In this document: piece by piece, positions 31,608-44,334 of the stretch
How positions within the stretch are numbered: position 1 is the stretch's first letter
Layout of the letters: each line of letters starts with the position of its first letter
NCBI RefSeq assembly: GCF_024323335.1
Contig: NC_066580.1
Span: forward strand, 143,458,188-143,522,187
Direction: 5' to 3'
From: Lathyrus oleraceus
Taxonomy: Eukaryota; Streptophyta; Magnoliopsida; Fabales; Fabaceae
Length of the DNA: 64,000 bases
Translations under genes and position numbers: made by a program
The notes under the pieces: model-generated
The model's input: only the letters and a program-made list of their open reading frames with translations
The model's database searches: none
Told to the model about the DNA's origin: nothing

Positions 31608-31858
31608 CTCCATTTGTTTCAAAATGAGTGTCCTTTAAGGTTTTTGCACGTAGATTTAGAAATGTAATAATATTGTAATAAGATATTACACTTTTATTAA
31701 ATTAACCTTATAAATATGTTGAAAGTAGTGTATATAGTAATAATTAAAGGACACAATTGGAAAAATAACAATCATTTCTACATTGAAAAATGAGAATGAC
31801 ATTCATTTTGAAACAAATTTTATTTGCTAAAATGACAGTCATTTTGAAACAGATGAAG
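31608..31858. mobile_element. Stowaway-like MITE (251 bp)
   Basis: A TA dinucleotide flanks both sides (31606-31607 and 31859-31860). The termini are inverted repeats of about 25 bp, left CTCCATTTGTTTCAAAATGA and right its complement with about three differences. Size, TA target and CTCC-type ends fit Tc1/mariner-derived Stowaway MITEs. There is no coding capacity. The TIR differs somewhat from the classic CTCCCTCCGT. Confidence 0.7.
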
Positions 31859-31860
31859 TA

Positions 31861-32179
31861 AATCTCTATGAACGTGAAATAAACCTAACCTCATGCAAAA
31901 TACTGAAAAACAATAAAACTATCATGCAAAATCTAAGCAAAAAATAGAGAGAAAGAGTTAGAGATATAGTACGTCACGATTTATATTGGTTCAATATTTC
32001 TTCCTTGCATGCACCTAATCTAGTCTATGATGGTAAACCATCCTAAATTTATTATAGTCTTTCATTGTAAAATTTATGATGTTCTTTGATACATATGATA
32101 AGCAAAACAAAATTTAAAATACTTAGAAATAACCACTAAGTTATAGAGACTAACTTTTGATTCTTCTCCAACTATACAA
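31861..32179. other. Decayed LTR-like sequence
   Basis: AT-rich, non-coding. A CACGATTTATATTGGTTCAAT phrase near 31975 resembles the interior of SIRE-type LTRs. No boundaries can be given. Confidence 0.35.
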
Positions 32180-33218
32180 TGTTGGTGTAAGCCCTAGAGG
32201 CCAATACTTTTGGTACTTGTATCGAATTATTTATTAATAATAAAAGGCTTTTTCTTTATTATGTTTGTTTAATAAAGTCCCTAGAATAGCTAGTTCGTTT
32301 AATGTATCAAGTGTGACTTAATCATGAGATCACATTAAACATAAGGACATTATTCTTAAAGTATCCGTCGTCGAGCTTTATTGTGAAGTGGGATAACATT
32401 AAAGCATTAAGACTATTATGTATATAGACTGATGATCACATCTTATGGATCATGGATAAGGAGTTATCAAGTCTTAAACATAGGTATGAATATTAAGAGT
32501 AATATTTATACTGGATTGACCCACTATGAGAATACTATATAGAATGTTATGCAAAGTGTCATAAGTTATTCTCATGGTGATAATGGTGTATACCACCCTT
32601 CGACCTGAAACCACTATGGACCTTAGATTTAGAGTCGAGTGCCTTATTGCTGATCAAACATTGTCCGTAACTGGATGACCATAAAGACAGTTGATGGATA
32701 CTCCACGAAGCATGCTAAGGGACATGAGTGGCCTAAATGGAATTTGCCCATCCTGCGTAACAGGATAAATGCCTATGGGCCCAATATTGAATTGGACAAG
32801 GATGACACGGTATATGCCTTGTGTTCAATATAGACATAAGGGAAAAAGGTTAATTGTACACATAAGTATTATCACAAAAGGATTTTTCATATCACATGAC
32901 ATTTTCAGGTCTTGGGTAACAGTGATGTGTTGCTAGATACCGCTCACTGTTTATTATGTTAAATACGTGATTTAATATGATTGGCAATGCCGCGAAAACC
33001 TACAGGGTCACACACAAAAGGACGGATTGATGAGAGATAGAGTAACTAAGGAATACTGTAATGTACGGTGCCCTTAAGTGAATTGTAGAACATCGTAAGG
33101 TACGGTGTACTTAAGTAGAATACGAAATATGGTAAGGTACCACGCGCTTAAGTGATTTTTGCATATTATAAGATATGGGCCACATACACTTGAGTGGGCT
33201 TTTTAGCTTGCAGCCCAC
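32180..33218 (+). mobile_element. LTR fragment cut by E3
   Basis: It starts TGTTGGTGTAAGCCC and has no coding frames. Repeated GTAAGGTACGGTG...CTTAAGTG phrases occur near 33060-33170. The sequence stops where the E3 LTR begins, so E3 probably inserted into it. The family is uncertain; I lean to copia. Confidence 0.5.
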
Positions 33219-36200
33219 TGTAAGACCCTAATTTTGACCCTAAGATCCCTCATGGCATCATGTGATTGCGCAAATGCATTGCCTCAAGGATCATAGCATG
33301 ATTGGTTCCTTAACCCTAGGGTTGGGACTTGTGTGAGTGTTTTGAGATCACCAAGCATGCTTGTATTGTATATTATTACTTTTCTTATTTGATTACTAAC
33401 CAAAAGCACAAAAATATGTCACTAACTCTTTTTGTTTTGAAGCTCAAGTGATCATGTGCTCCAATGCTCCTAAGAGGCTCCTAAGCCCAATACAATGGCT
33501 AGATGAAGATGAGGAAAAGCATGAAAATGGTACACAAATCTCCTAATCATCATATATGTCTCCCAAATATCTCAATTTTCCAATTTGATCAAGATAACCC
33601 AAAGGGCCTGAGGATTGTTTCCCAAGGAAACCCTAACTCCATTATGCTTTGAATGAGCCTTGTCCATGAAGCAACCTCAACCTATGATAAAATTTAATCA
33701 ATGTAAGTTATTTTATTCATCATTTTATGCATATATGAGCCTATTTTAGGATCCTCAATCATTTATTCATCAAGATTGGAAGTTTGGCCTTGAAAAGTTG
33801 ACCAGTCAAGTCATCTGACTAAGCTGAGCACCATTGAGATATAACTTTTGATGTGTTTGTAAAATGAAGATGACCCCAAGATAAAATATGTTCTTACGAA
33901 CCATATGCACAACTTTAATGTTCATAAAAAATCCATTTGAAACTTTTAAGGTCATCATTCATTTAAAAACATTATAGGTTATTTTGATCGAAACCCTAAT
34001 TTTGGGTTAACTTACCAAGGGTAGAACTTCCTTAATTTTTATGATTTTTGGGTGCAAACAAATGCATTGGAAATCTTGATATGTCTACTTCAATTTTTAT
34101 GTTGTACAAAATTTCATAATCCTAAAATAGATACATGTGATAATACAAAACATTATAGGTCATATTGGACCTAATTCATTGAACTTGAAAAACTATCCAA
34201 CTTCAAATGCCCATAACTTTGTCATAGAAAATCCAAATGATGCAAAATTTGAGTCTACATTGATCATCATGAAAAGATATACAACTTTTATATTGGAGGT
34301 TTTTCCATTTGAAGCTTGCATCATGAAAACAGAGGGGTTTGATTGAGCTTACTTTTGGTGAAATTTTTCAAATGTGACTTAAACATGTTTTGTGCGTGGA
34401 TTTTCACAGCCAGCTTTCATCAATTTCCAAATGCCAAATTAATTTTTTCCTAACATAACTTTTGTTCCTTATTTCAAGGGCTTTCCAACCATTACTCACA
34501 ATGCTCTTTTGGACTTACCATTTGGGAGTTTCGAAGACCTTTCCATTCATGTGCATTTTGGTATTTCATGTTATAACTTGGTATGCAAGTTGATTCCACT
34601 TCATGTACACGTCCAAATCCATTCCATATGAACTCAGCAAGATGTTTCACTCATCATTGGGCCTCACACGCGCCTATACAGGCCCATGCATCCAATTTCA
34701 ATTTGCCATGCACACATGAGAAGTGTGGTCATTTGAGACTTTCAGCTATAAATAGAGTTTCCCTCTCATTCATTCATCAACCTTTTGGAGATCTGAATTG
34801 CTGCAACATTGAAACCATAGCCATACCAAAGGAATTTCTTCAAAAAATTTCTCACTTTCGAGCTTGAAATTCAGCATCATTAGCTGATCTTCAAAGCTTA
34901 ATTCCTTAGCCTTTCACTTCCACTGCATCCCTATAGCAAAGAGGAGCCAAGATCTTGAAGAAATCGTGGCCTGAAGTGATCCAATTCAGAGGTATACATT
35001 CAAACTTTTTGGATCTAGAACTCTCAATCCAATGTAGTATCCTTGTGTTTGTGTGTTTTTCTGAAGTCCTCACACTTGAGGCAAGCCAATGGTGGTTTCA
35101 ATTTTCCATTTCGTGCACTTTCAGTTTGAACACCATGATCTTCCACTTCACATTTCTCTCAATATAGGAAGAGTGAGGAAGATCCATGGATACAGTGGTG
35201 ATCTCCATCACACGAGCTTCATTTCCATGTCCTTACTTTCCATTTTTGTTAAACATTTTTTCTCTGCAACTGGTGGCTGGATTCTGTTGGCTCGCCGGAG
35301 AAGACGGTGGTTTCCACCACCACCACAACGTGTCTTGTCTCCTGGCCCTTGGATCACCTTGCCACGTTTTAATCTTGATCCTCCATTGTGTTTACTTGTT
35401 TTAATTCATAATGTTGCGTGTTTGACTCAAGTGCACGTTGCGCCCTCAGATCTGGACAGTCCATTGATGCCACGTTAATTAATGAGGTGCATCACGCGAT
35501 TGTGGTTTTTTCCATTTAATTCATTTTCTTTTATTTTCAGTTAATTCATTTGATTTTCAAAAATTCATTAAAAAATTATTTGAAGTCATAAAAATATGAG
35601 ACCAATTCCAAAAAAATTCTTGAAAAATCTAATTTCATATTTTGATTTTTAATTATTTTTGTGACTTCATTTAATATTTTTTGTGAATTATTTGGTTTTT
35701 AATAGTTTTAATTCATTTTAAAATACTTTCTGACTTTTTAAAAATCCAAAAATATTTTCTTAGCATTTATGGATCATGATAAATCAATGAAAAATAGTCT
35801 CATCAAATTCTTATTTGATTTGAGATTTATTTGAGATTTTAATCCATTTTGTGTTATTTTCAATTGTTTTTAAATACTTTCTGGTTTCAAAAATTTGTGA
35901 AAAAATTAGTCAAAGTTTGTTTGACTATGTTGAACCTATGAGAATTTAATTGGACTTTTTAAAGTTGATTTGAATTGAACTTGAGGTTTGACCTTATTTG
36001 ATTATTTTTTATTTGCATTTTATTTTAATTCAAAAATACCAAAAAAAATATTGTTGACTTGTTGACTTGTAATCTTCATTTCTTTTCTGTTTAGTGTTGA
36101 TTGATGTTGGTTTGATCCATATTTGGTCAATTGGAATTGATTGATATATTCTTTTCCCCTCCCTTTCATCTTCATCCCATTATTTCCATCAATGGCCAAT

Positions 36201-36420
36201 GAGTTAAGTTCTTATGGTTGGTCTTGACAAATGAGAGGTTTAACCTTCTTTGATCCAAACCAAGCTCAACTTGATCCATGATCAAGTGAGTTGTTTTATG
36301 TCCAAGATAGGTTGCTTCTTGGTAAAGCAAATAACTTAAAGACAATACAAGGCCCTTCCCCTTTTGTTTTGGCATGGCAAGTTTATGGAGCTTGGCTTAC
36401 TAGTCATGATCTCTAACTTG
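33219..36420 (+). mobile_element. E3 left LTR, truncated at its 3' end
   Basis: It starts TGTAAGACCC and matches the right LTR (from 40639) closely up to about 35505. Beyond that it carries about 900 bp of AT-rich LTR-type sequence absent from the right copy, while lacking the U5 end with its TACGTAGGCA and TGGCGACTC modules. A TATAAATA box is at 34747-34754. It passes directly into the integrase tail near 36420-36450 without a primer site, so a large deletion has removed its 3' end and most of the internal region. Open frames of 60-130 codons here are shared with the other LTR because of sequence identity, not because they code. Confidence 0.75.
34747..34754 (+). promoter_or_regulatory. TATA box of E3 left LTR
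   Basis: TATAAATA. At the same place in the right LTR (42166-42173) the sequence is TATAACTA, so that copy of the box is altered. Confidence 0.55.
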
Positions 36421-36449
36421 TGTTATTTGCATATATTTATATTGACCGA

Positions 36450-36827
36450 CCTCAGATAGGTGTGACTAGTATATTGATGGAAGCCAAGTCGACAGAGGCT
36501 GAATGGGTTCAGAGTCGTTATGACCAGCTGAATTTGATTGAAGAGAAGAGATTAACTGCCATGTGCCATGGTCAGTTATATCAACAGAGGATGAAGGAAG
36601 CCTTTGATAAGACGGTCAAGCCTCGTGTGTTCTGAGAAGGTGACCTCGTACTCAAAAAAGTCTTGTCTTTCGCGCCCGATTCCAGGGGCAAGTGGACTCC
36701 AAACTATGAAGGTCCATATGTTGTTAAGAAAGCCTTTTCGGGCGGTGCTTTGTTGCTTATAACTATGGATGGGGAGGATTTCACTCGTCCTGTAAATTCA
36801 TATGCAGTCAAGAAATACTTCGCCTAA
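36450..36827 (+). pseudogene. E3 integrase C-terminal remnant
   Basis: This is the only coding remnant of E3. LMEAKSTEAEWVQSRYDQLN and EEKRLTAMCHGQLYQQRMK correspond to the end of Ogre integrase, and the same part of E2 pol reads RTRLDQINLIDEKRLAAVCHG. A stop replaces the residue after KPRVF near 36635, and the frame then continues through GKWTPNYEGPYVVKKAFSGG to VKKYFA and TAA at 36825-36827. Everything upstream (ORF1, Gag, protease, RT, RNase H, integrase core) is missing. Confidence 0.85.
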
Positions 36828-36848
36828 AAATAAAAACAGAATAGCTTG

Positions 36849-36940
36849 CTAATTTGAAAACCCGAAAGGGCGGTTTAGGCAAAAAATGAGTGTCTCGGTG
36901 GATTGAAAACCCGAAAGGGCGATCGAGGCAAAAGTTAGAG

Positions 36941-37023
<83 letters not shown>

Positions 37024-37057
37024 GCTAGATTGAGTACCTCACCCTTGGGAAATCTAG
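36849..37057 (+). repeat. Post-pol hairpin modules of E3 (three copies)
   Basis: Three stem-loops follow the pol stop. The first has CTAATTTG/CGGTTTAG arms (36849-36878) with seven of eight pairs. The second has GATTG/CGATC arms (36901-36924). The third has CTAGATT/AATCTAG arms (37025-37057). The first two enclose CCC-GAAA-GGG. Each 3' arm is followed by GGCAAAA, as in E2. An AT microsatellite has expanded between the second and third. Confidence 0.85.
36941..37020 (+). repeat. AT microsatellite
   Basis: About 80 bases of AT repeat with one C. The length may be uncertain in the assembly. Confidence 0.95.
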
Positions 37058-40000
37058 GCAAAAATTAGGGATTTGGCAAGTAATTGCATCCTGACAAGAC
37101 TTTGTTCAACTGTTGTCTATCAAAGATTCTCACTCAGTCATCGTCAACTGAAGCTTCAAATACAGTGGATTCAGAGTTGGTGGAGAAACGGTCATTATGT
37201 TCAATGTAGCCCTTTTTTCCATGAATATCACTAATTTCAAATTTGTAAAGATCCATGGAGTCTCGCCATTTGCAGACTACCATTCTCTTAAATAAATTTG
37301 AGTCTTTATCCAATCCTTGGCACTCTTATTTGTTTCTGTTTAACAAATGTTTGCATGTTTTTAATTGATAAATATCATTGTTTTAAACAAATAAAGTTTT
37401 CATAATCAAACTGTTTTAAACAAAATGAACATTCACAATGACTAGAAGGATAAGCGAAATGTCCTGAGTGCTTTCCCAAAGATAGCATGATTAACAAAAG
37501 GTAAGACATTTATTCATATTCTGGCATTCTTATATCCTCTTCATCAGCTTTCAGTTGTCTCCCCATCGAGCGCAGAAAGAATAGTACATCATCAGCTTCC
37601 CAGAGGGTCTGGTCTGAGAAGTTCTCTCTGATGGCAGTAGATTGATCTGTCTTATTAGATTTCTTTCTCCTAGCAGAGTTTGTGGATGTTCATCCAACGC
37701 ATTCCCGGATAGTTTGTTTATGCATACATCTTTGTTTCCCCCGCTGAGTCTCAGCAATCCATGATTGGTTTTATGGTTGATCTGTGGATGATCCCTTCGG
37801 TTGCAGTTCTTGCCTTGATCTTCTAGAGACGTGTATCCCTCTATATCTGGCACTAGAATTTGTGTTTTTGTCAATTATATGGTTGTCGTCCCTTGTGTGG
37901 ACTGACCTAAAATCCCTTATGGATTGATAAAAATTGATATGCTATCTACTCACGAGGAAGTTTGTCTTTCCCCATTATGAGTAGAAGTTCCCAGCAGAGT
38001 AAGCGTTGGTTCCCTGCAGAGATATCTTTCTAGATATTTGTCTCCTCGGCCGGAATTTTCCTATAGCAATTGGTGAAGGGATTGTCTCCCTTTTCATCCC
38101 CGGCATGTCGTTTGTTGACGAAGGATTCATTCCCAATTTCCTCCGCCAGGGTAGTTCCTTTGAGAACATTTGCAGCTTATCCCCAGTAGATTTGCCTGAT
38201 CCGAGTTTGATGATTGGTGTCTTTTCTGGGTCTAAATATTTCTTCTAGCATTGAGAGATGATGTTGAATATGCATATTTCCTTCCCCAGTGTAGCAAAGT
38301 GCTATTTCTCCCCTTAGCAGATTTTCCTCTCCAACAGATAGAAGGGAGTGTTTTGATTGATGTGCATCTGGTTGGTGGTTGTTCCCCATGGAGTCTCACA
38401 TCATTCCTTGATAAAGTTCCCCAGTAGATTTTCTTCTCCGACGGATCTTATTGTTATTTGACCACCTATCCCCGAGAGAATTAATGGAATCTCCCAGACA
38501 GATCTTTTGCGTCTTCCTTATGTCAGGATTGTTCGCCCTTGGAAGACTCCTCCTGTGCAGGGTGTTGTTTCTCGCGGTTGGAAGCTGTGACTTTGCCTTT
38601 CCCCAGCTGTGGTCGATGTCTTCCCGTGTTTATTCTTCTTCCAGAGATAATCCCCACCAGAGTTGAGTTCTCTGTTTGGTTATCTTCTTTCGCTACTCCT
38701 CAATACATCTTCTTTGTATCCTCAACGAGTGTAGCTTTGGGATAGGGTTTGATATCCCCGATGATTTATTTTCATCATGCTCGGGTTGTTCCCAGAGTTG
38801 AGCTCTCCAGTAGGGTTCTCCCTTCTTGTTGAGACGCTATGTCGGGTGCCCACTCTTGATTCTCAGACTTGTTTGGGTTAGATATGTCTGTTTGTCAGCA
38901 TTGATCATACTCAAATCATGCATATACATGCATAATCATAGCATTCAAATATTCATGTAGCATTCTTTGCCATATATCCTTGTTTGTTATCTCCTGTTAT
39001 TGGTGAAATATTATTCCCCGAGCAGATGGATGTGTCTGATCTCTCCATATAGAGTCAGCCCCATAGGCAGAAAGTGTTTATCTTTCCTTCTTTATTCCCC
39101 ACTGAGATATGTCTTCATGGATGATTATTGTTTCAGTTTTCTCCCCAGTTGTGTATCGGGATGGAATTACCCCCCTGAGTTATATCCTCATTGGGTTGAG
39201 TCTTGTTTGATTGTGTCTTTCTAGTTTGTTCCTAGATTGACTTTCCTTTCTTGTTATCCCCTGCATTTTCCCTGTGTTTCAGTTGTTCAATTGCTCAGTA
39301 ACCAGTAATTGTTCATCTTTTTTCCCCCAGCGGATCTTGTGGCCTTCTACCCAGTAACTGGTGGTTGTAAGTCCTATTTATATGGTTTTCTACCCAGTAA
39401 CCGGTAGATGTAATCCCCTCTTTGTTGGTTATCTTTACCCAGTAACCGGAATTGATATTCCTTCATTTTTTTAGTATACCACCTAGTAACTGGTGATATA
39501 TCTCCTGGATAATTGTTTTTGTCAGGCAATTTATCCCTTGCGAGTCATATTTCATTTACCCTTGTTTGGTAATGATTGTTTCTCCTTCTGATTGGTCATC
39601 ATTTTATACCCAGTAACCGGTATCCCGATGTCCTTTTCTTTTCGGTCGATTTATCCTTCATTAACCCAGTAACCGGTTGTGGATAATCTTCTATGCGAGT
39701 ATGTTATCTACGATATGACGGTAATAGATAATATGTCTCATGCGCTCTTCAGTTGAAGTCTTTTTCTTCCCCAGTCGAGTAAGATTCGTATTTCCTTGTG
39801 GAATCGAATGTTCATCCTGTAAGTCGAGTTTGCTTTTTCAGCCCTCCTTTCGGATGCTTAGTGTCTTGGATATGTTCCCAATTCACGCCTGGTTGGTCAC
39901 CTATTATATGCTCAGTAACCGGTATCCCTGGTGTTCCTTCCTTCTGCTCCCTATTATGACTTTTTGTCCCCTGTGGAGTCAGACTTTCCTGAGTTGAGAT

Positions 40001-40626
40001 GTGCTTTTTTTGGTCCTCCTCAGATGTTTCGGACAATTGATATCTTTCACCCTTATACCGGTCTTAGATATTCCTTCTCCTTGAGCGTGTTGTTCTCTCA
40101 CCCAGTGACCGGTGTTTTGATAACATGTCTCTCTTTGAGTTTATTACCCAGTAACCAGTAATATCTCGTTGTTTCTTTCTCAACTGAGTCCTTTGTGGAC
40201 ATCCCCGTCTGAGTTTGGATTTTTATCCGATGTATCAAATATGGATAGTTTTGCTGGATTGGTGTATTCTCCAATACGTGCATCTTTGCGTCAGCTCGAG
40301 TCCTTCCATCGATTTATTTTCGTGGAATCCCTTCGTGTCTCTCAGCAAGTTTTCAAGTCGTGACCTGCTCACGCATTTTTACCTTATTTCCCCCCAGAGT
40401 CTCTGTCTCCCTAGTGAGTGTGTTACTCCTATGGATTTTTCAGTTTCTCCTGATTTCTTTTCATTTGTGGCAATTATCCACCATGAAGATTTTATTTTTA
40501 CATACATACATTCGCATCATGAGGTCTCTTAGGGACCAAAATTCGTCTCTTTGTTATTATTTAAGCCCATTCTATCTCGTCGAGATGAAGATTTTAACCT
40601 TCATATCTCCGGCTAGAATGACCTTA
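37058..40626 (+). mobile_element. 3' UTR of E3
   Basis: About 3.6 kb of pyrimidine-rich, non-coding sequence. Many degenerate TTCCC-AGYAGA-type modules are spread over 37550-40400 (for example TCCCAGCAGAGT at 37989-38000). Between 39288 and 40163 they alternate with a hairpin array whose loop is CAGTAACY. Several short open frames exist on both strands, but none shows protein-like composition. The stretch ends in a polypurine tract. Confidence 0.8.
39288..40163 (+). repeat. Hairpin array of E3, loop CAGTAACY
   Basis: Nine or more hairpins share the 8-base loop CAGTAACC or a one-base variant, but have different stems. They are CAATTGCT/AGTAATTG (39288-39311), CTACC/GGTGG (39347-39364), CTACC/GGTAG (39390-39407) and TATA-c-CACC/GGTG-a-TATA (39475-39500). 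The rest are ATACC/GGTAT (39606-39623), TAACC/GGTTG (39662-39679), ATGCT/GGTAT (39908-39925), CACC/GGTG (40099-40114) and TATTAC/GTAATA (40142-40163). Copies near 39435 and 40050 are imperfect. Spacing is irregular (about 40-240 bp), so this is not a simple tandem repeat. Confidence 0.9.
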
Positions 40627-40638
40627 AATAGGGGCATC
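40627..40638 (+). promoter_or_regulatory. Polypurine tract of E3
   Basis: AATAGGGGCATC precedes the right LTR and shares the AGGGGCA core with E1 and E2. Confidence 0.8.
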
Positions 40639-43600
40639 TGTAAGACCCTAATTTTGACCCTAAGATCCCTCATGGCATCATGTGATTGCACAAGTGCATT
40701 GCCTCAAGGATCATAGCATGATTGGCTCCTTAACCCTAGGGTTGGGACTTGTGTGAGTGTTTTGAGATCACCAAGCATGCTTGTATTGTATATTATTACT
40801 TTTCTTATTTGATTACTAACCAAAAGCACAAAAATATGTCACTAACTCTTTTTGTTTTGAAGCTCAAGTGATCATGTGCTCCAATGCTCCTAAGAGGCTC
40901 CTAAGCCCAATACAATGGCTAGATGAAGATGAGGAAAAGCATGAAATGGTCCACAAATCTCCTAATCATCATATATGTCTCCCAAATATCTCAATTTTCC
41001 AATTTGATCAAGATAACCCAAAGGGCCTGAGGATTGTTTCCCAAGGAAACCCTAACTCCACTATGCTTTGACTGTGCCTTGTCCATGAAGCAACCTTAAC
41101 CTATGATAAAATTTAATCAAGGGAAGTTCTTTAATTCATCATTTTATGCATATATGAGCCTATTTGAGGATCCTCAATCATTTATTCATCAAGATTGGAA
41201 GTTTGGCCTTGAAAAGTTGACCAGTCAAGTCATCTGACTAAGCTAAGCACCATTGAGATATAACTTTTGATGTGTTTGTCAAATGAAGATGACCCCAAGA
41301 TAAAATGTGTTCTTAAGAACCATATGAACAACTTTCATGTTCATAAAAAATCCATTTGAAACTTGGAAGATCATCATTGATTTCAAAACATTATAGGTTA
41401 TTTTGACTAAAACCCTAATTTTGGGTCAACTTACCAAGGGCATAACTTCCTTAATTTTTATGATTTTTGGGTGAGAACAAATGCATTGGAAATCTTGATA
41501 TGTCTACTTCAAATTTTAAGTTGGACAAAATTACATAATCCTAAAATAAATACATGTGATAATACAAAACATTATAGGTCATATTGGACCTAATTCATTG
41601 AATTTGAAAAAGTACCCAACTTCAAATGCCCATAACTTTGTCATAGAAAACCCAAATGATTCAAAATTTGAGTCTAAATTGATCATATTGAAAAGATATA
41701 CAACATTTATGTTGGATGTTTTTGAATTTGAAGCTTGCATCATGAAAACATAAGGGTTTGATTGAGCTTACTTTTGGTGAAATTTTTCAAATGTGACTTA
41801 AACATGTTTTGTGCTTGGATTTTCACAGCCAGTTTTCATCAATTTCCAAATTCCAAATTAATTTTTTCCCAACATGACTTTTGTTCCTTATTTCAATGGA
41901 TTTCCAACCATTACTCACAATGCTCTTTTGGACTTACCATTTGGGAGTTTAGAAGACCTTTCCATTCATGTGCATTTTTGTATTTCATGTTATAACTTGG
42001 TATGCAAGTTGATTCCACTTCATGTTCACGTCCAAATACATTCCATATGAACTCAACAAGATGCTTCACTCATCATTGGGCCTCACACGCGCATGTACAG
42101 GCCCATGCATCCAATTTCAATTTGCCATGCACACATGAGAAGTGTGATCATTTGAGACTTTCAGCTATAACTAGAGCTTCCCTCTCATTCATTCATCAAG
42201 CTTTTGGAGATCTGAATTGCTGCAGCATTGAAACCATGGCCATACCAAAGGAATTTCTTCAAAAAATTTCTCACTTTCGAGCTTGAAATTCAGCATCATT
42301 AACTGATCTTCAAAGCTTAATTCCTTAGCCTTTCACTTCCACTGCATCCCTAGAGCAAAGAGGAGCCAAGATCTTGAAGAAATCGTGGTCTGAAGTGATC
42401 CAATTCAGAGGTATACATTCAAACTTTTTGGATCTAGAACTCTCAATTCAATGTAGTATCCTTGTGTTTGTGTGTTTTTCTGAAGTCCTCACACTTGAGG
42501 CAAGCCAATGGTGGTTTCAATTTTCCATTTCGTGCACTTTCAGTTTGAACACCATGATCTTCCACTTCACATTTCTCTCAATATAGGAAGAGTGAGGAAG
42601 ATCCATGGATACATTGGTGATCTCCATCACACGAGCTTCATTTCCATGTCCTTACTTTCCATTTTTGTTAAACTTTTTTTCTCTGCAACTGGTGGCCGGA
42701 TTCTGTTGGCTCGCCGGAGAAGACGGTGGTTTCCACCACCACCACAACGTGTCTTGTGTCCTGGCCCTTGGATCACCTTGCTACGTTTTAATCCTAATCC
42801 TCCATTATGTTTACTTATTTTAATTCATAATGTTGCACGTTTGACTCAAGTGCACACTGCGCCCTCAGATCTGGACAGTCCATTGATGCCACGTCAATTA
42901 ATGAGGTGCATCACGTGGCTGTGGTTTTGTGTTTGTTTTGTGTGTGAACCAAATGCAAAAAGGAGAAAGGACTTAGAATTAGGACTTACCTATCCTTAAA
43001 GGAGTTCAAGAGCAACTAGGCCTCATGCCTTTAGAATGCTAAATTTGTTTAAGAGCAACTAGGCCTCATGCCTTTAGAATGCTAAATTTGTTCAAGAGCA
43101 ACTAGGCCTCATGCCTTTAGAATGCTAAATTTCAAAGTTGATCTCAAAGGACTTCTCCATCAAACCTATTCTTTGTCCATTCCCCTTATTGTGTTGTGAA
43201 CTTTTTGATGTTTGCTTTTGTGTGATAGGGATCCCACCTTGAGATTGTAAAAAGAGGACAATTGTCATGAATAGCCAAGTTAAGAGACAAGCCAAGTGGA
43301 GATCCTAGGAGCTTGAATTCAAATTGTGTGATTGCTTATTTGTGTGTGCTAAGTCCCAAAGGAAAGGAGCATCTTTAGTCATCTCTATGACTTCAAGAAA
43401 AGGAACTCAAAGGGTTTATCTTTTCCCTCTTATCTTTGTATGCTTTAGGACTAGCCCTTCTCTTCTTCTCCCCACTCTAACCAAGCCAAAATCATTTTTC
43501 TAAACTTTGACTTTATTTCAAATTAGAAACCTATGCCTTAAGCCTTTGAATTTTCAAAAACTATCTTCATTAATACTCATTGTGAATAAACCTTAATCCA

Positions 43601-44328
43601 ACTTTGACTTCATTTTTGTAAATAAATCTAATTTGTAAATATAACTCACTTCAAGTTGTTTTGTGGTTTCAATGGTCACTTGTTAAATCTTTTTCAGAAA
43701 CATTAGTAATAGGTTTGAGTTATCATAGTGGTTGATGTAAAGCTCACCTCATCCTTAGTGTTGGATTATAAGCCTTTCATGCTTACTATAGGGTTAACCC
43801 CTCACTAGCATGTTGAAGCCTTCCTCACATGGTGGATTGTTGGTTTAGGTTGAGTATTCTCCCTTTAATAACAAAAGACATTAAGGCTTTTGATCAAATC
43901 AATTCACCAATCTTTGACATTTTTACCCCGAACTACGAGGTTTTGATCCTCCTTTGTGATGGTACGTAGGCAATGGGTTCATCCATTCAAACAACAAATT
44001 TGTAAATATAATCTATTCTCTTCTCATCCCTCCAATATGTTTGCACAAATCTTTTCAAAAATACCAACCTACAACACATATTTGCAAAAGGGTTCCCTTA
44101 GAGTACTAAGGATGTTTTGGGTGCGTAAAACCTTCCCATTTCATAACCAACCCCCTTACCCAGATCTCTGACATTTTTATTAGTTTTTTATTTGAAAAAC
44201 TTCTTACCTTGGCTTTTGTTCGCTTTTTAGCCTTTCCTTTGGACAAATAAAAGTGTGGTGGCGACTCGAATTGTATGTTTACTTTTGGTTTAGTCAATAA
44301 AATTAAAAGTAACGAAAACCCCGCTACA
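40639..44328 (+). mobile_element. E3 right LTR (3690 bp)
   Basis: It starts TGTAAGACCC and ends CCGCTACA. It matches the left LTR to about 42924, lacks the following AT-rich 900 bp and has the complete U5 end. The U5 module shows GAACTACG (43928-43935), GGTACGTAGGCA (about 43960), a GGGTGCGTAAAACCTTCCC string near 44117 and TGGCGACTC at 44259-44267. A 43-bp triplication lies at 43011-43135. A primer site follows at 44335, so this LTR also serves as the 5' LTR of a second internal region. Confidence 0.85.
43011..43135 (+). repeat. 43-bp tandem repeat, three units
   Basis: Units start at 43011, 43054 and 43097 with AGCAACTAGGCCTCATGCC. It lies in the E3 right LTR. The corresponding part of the left LTR is deleted. 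Confidence 0.9.
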
Positions 44329-44334
44329 AAAAAG

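Noticed and set aside
40215..40716. Overlapping 105- and 118-aa open frames
   Set aside because: They lie in the pyrimidine-rich 3' UTR and run through the polypurine tract into the LTR. The peptide is Leu/Ser/Phe-rich, as expected from pyrimidine-rich DNA.
42508..42999. 163-aa open frame, also partly conserved at 35089-35478
   Set aside because: The conservation comes from the two copies being the same LTR. Composition and lack of domain features do not support coding.
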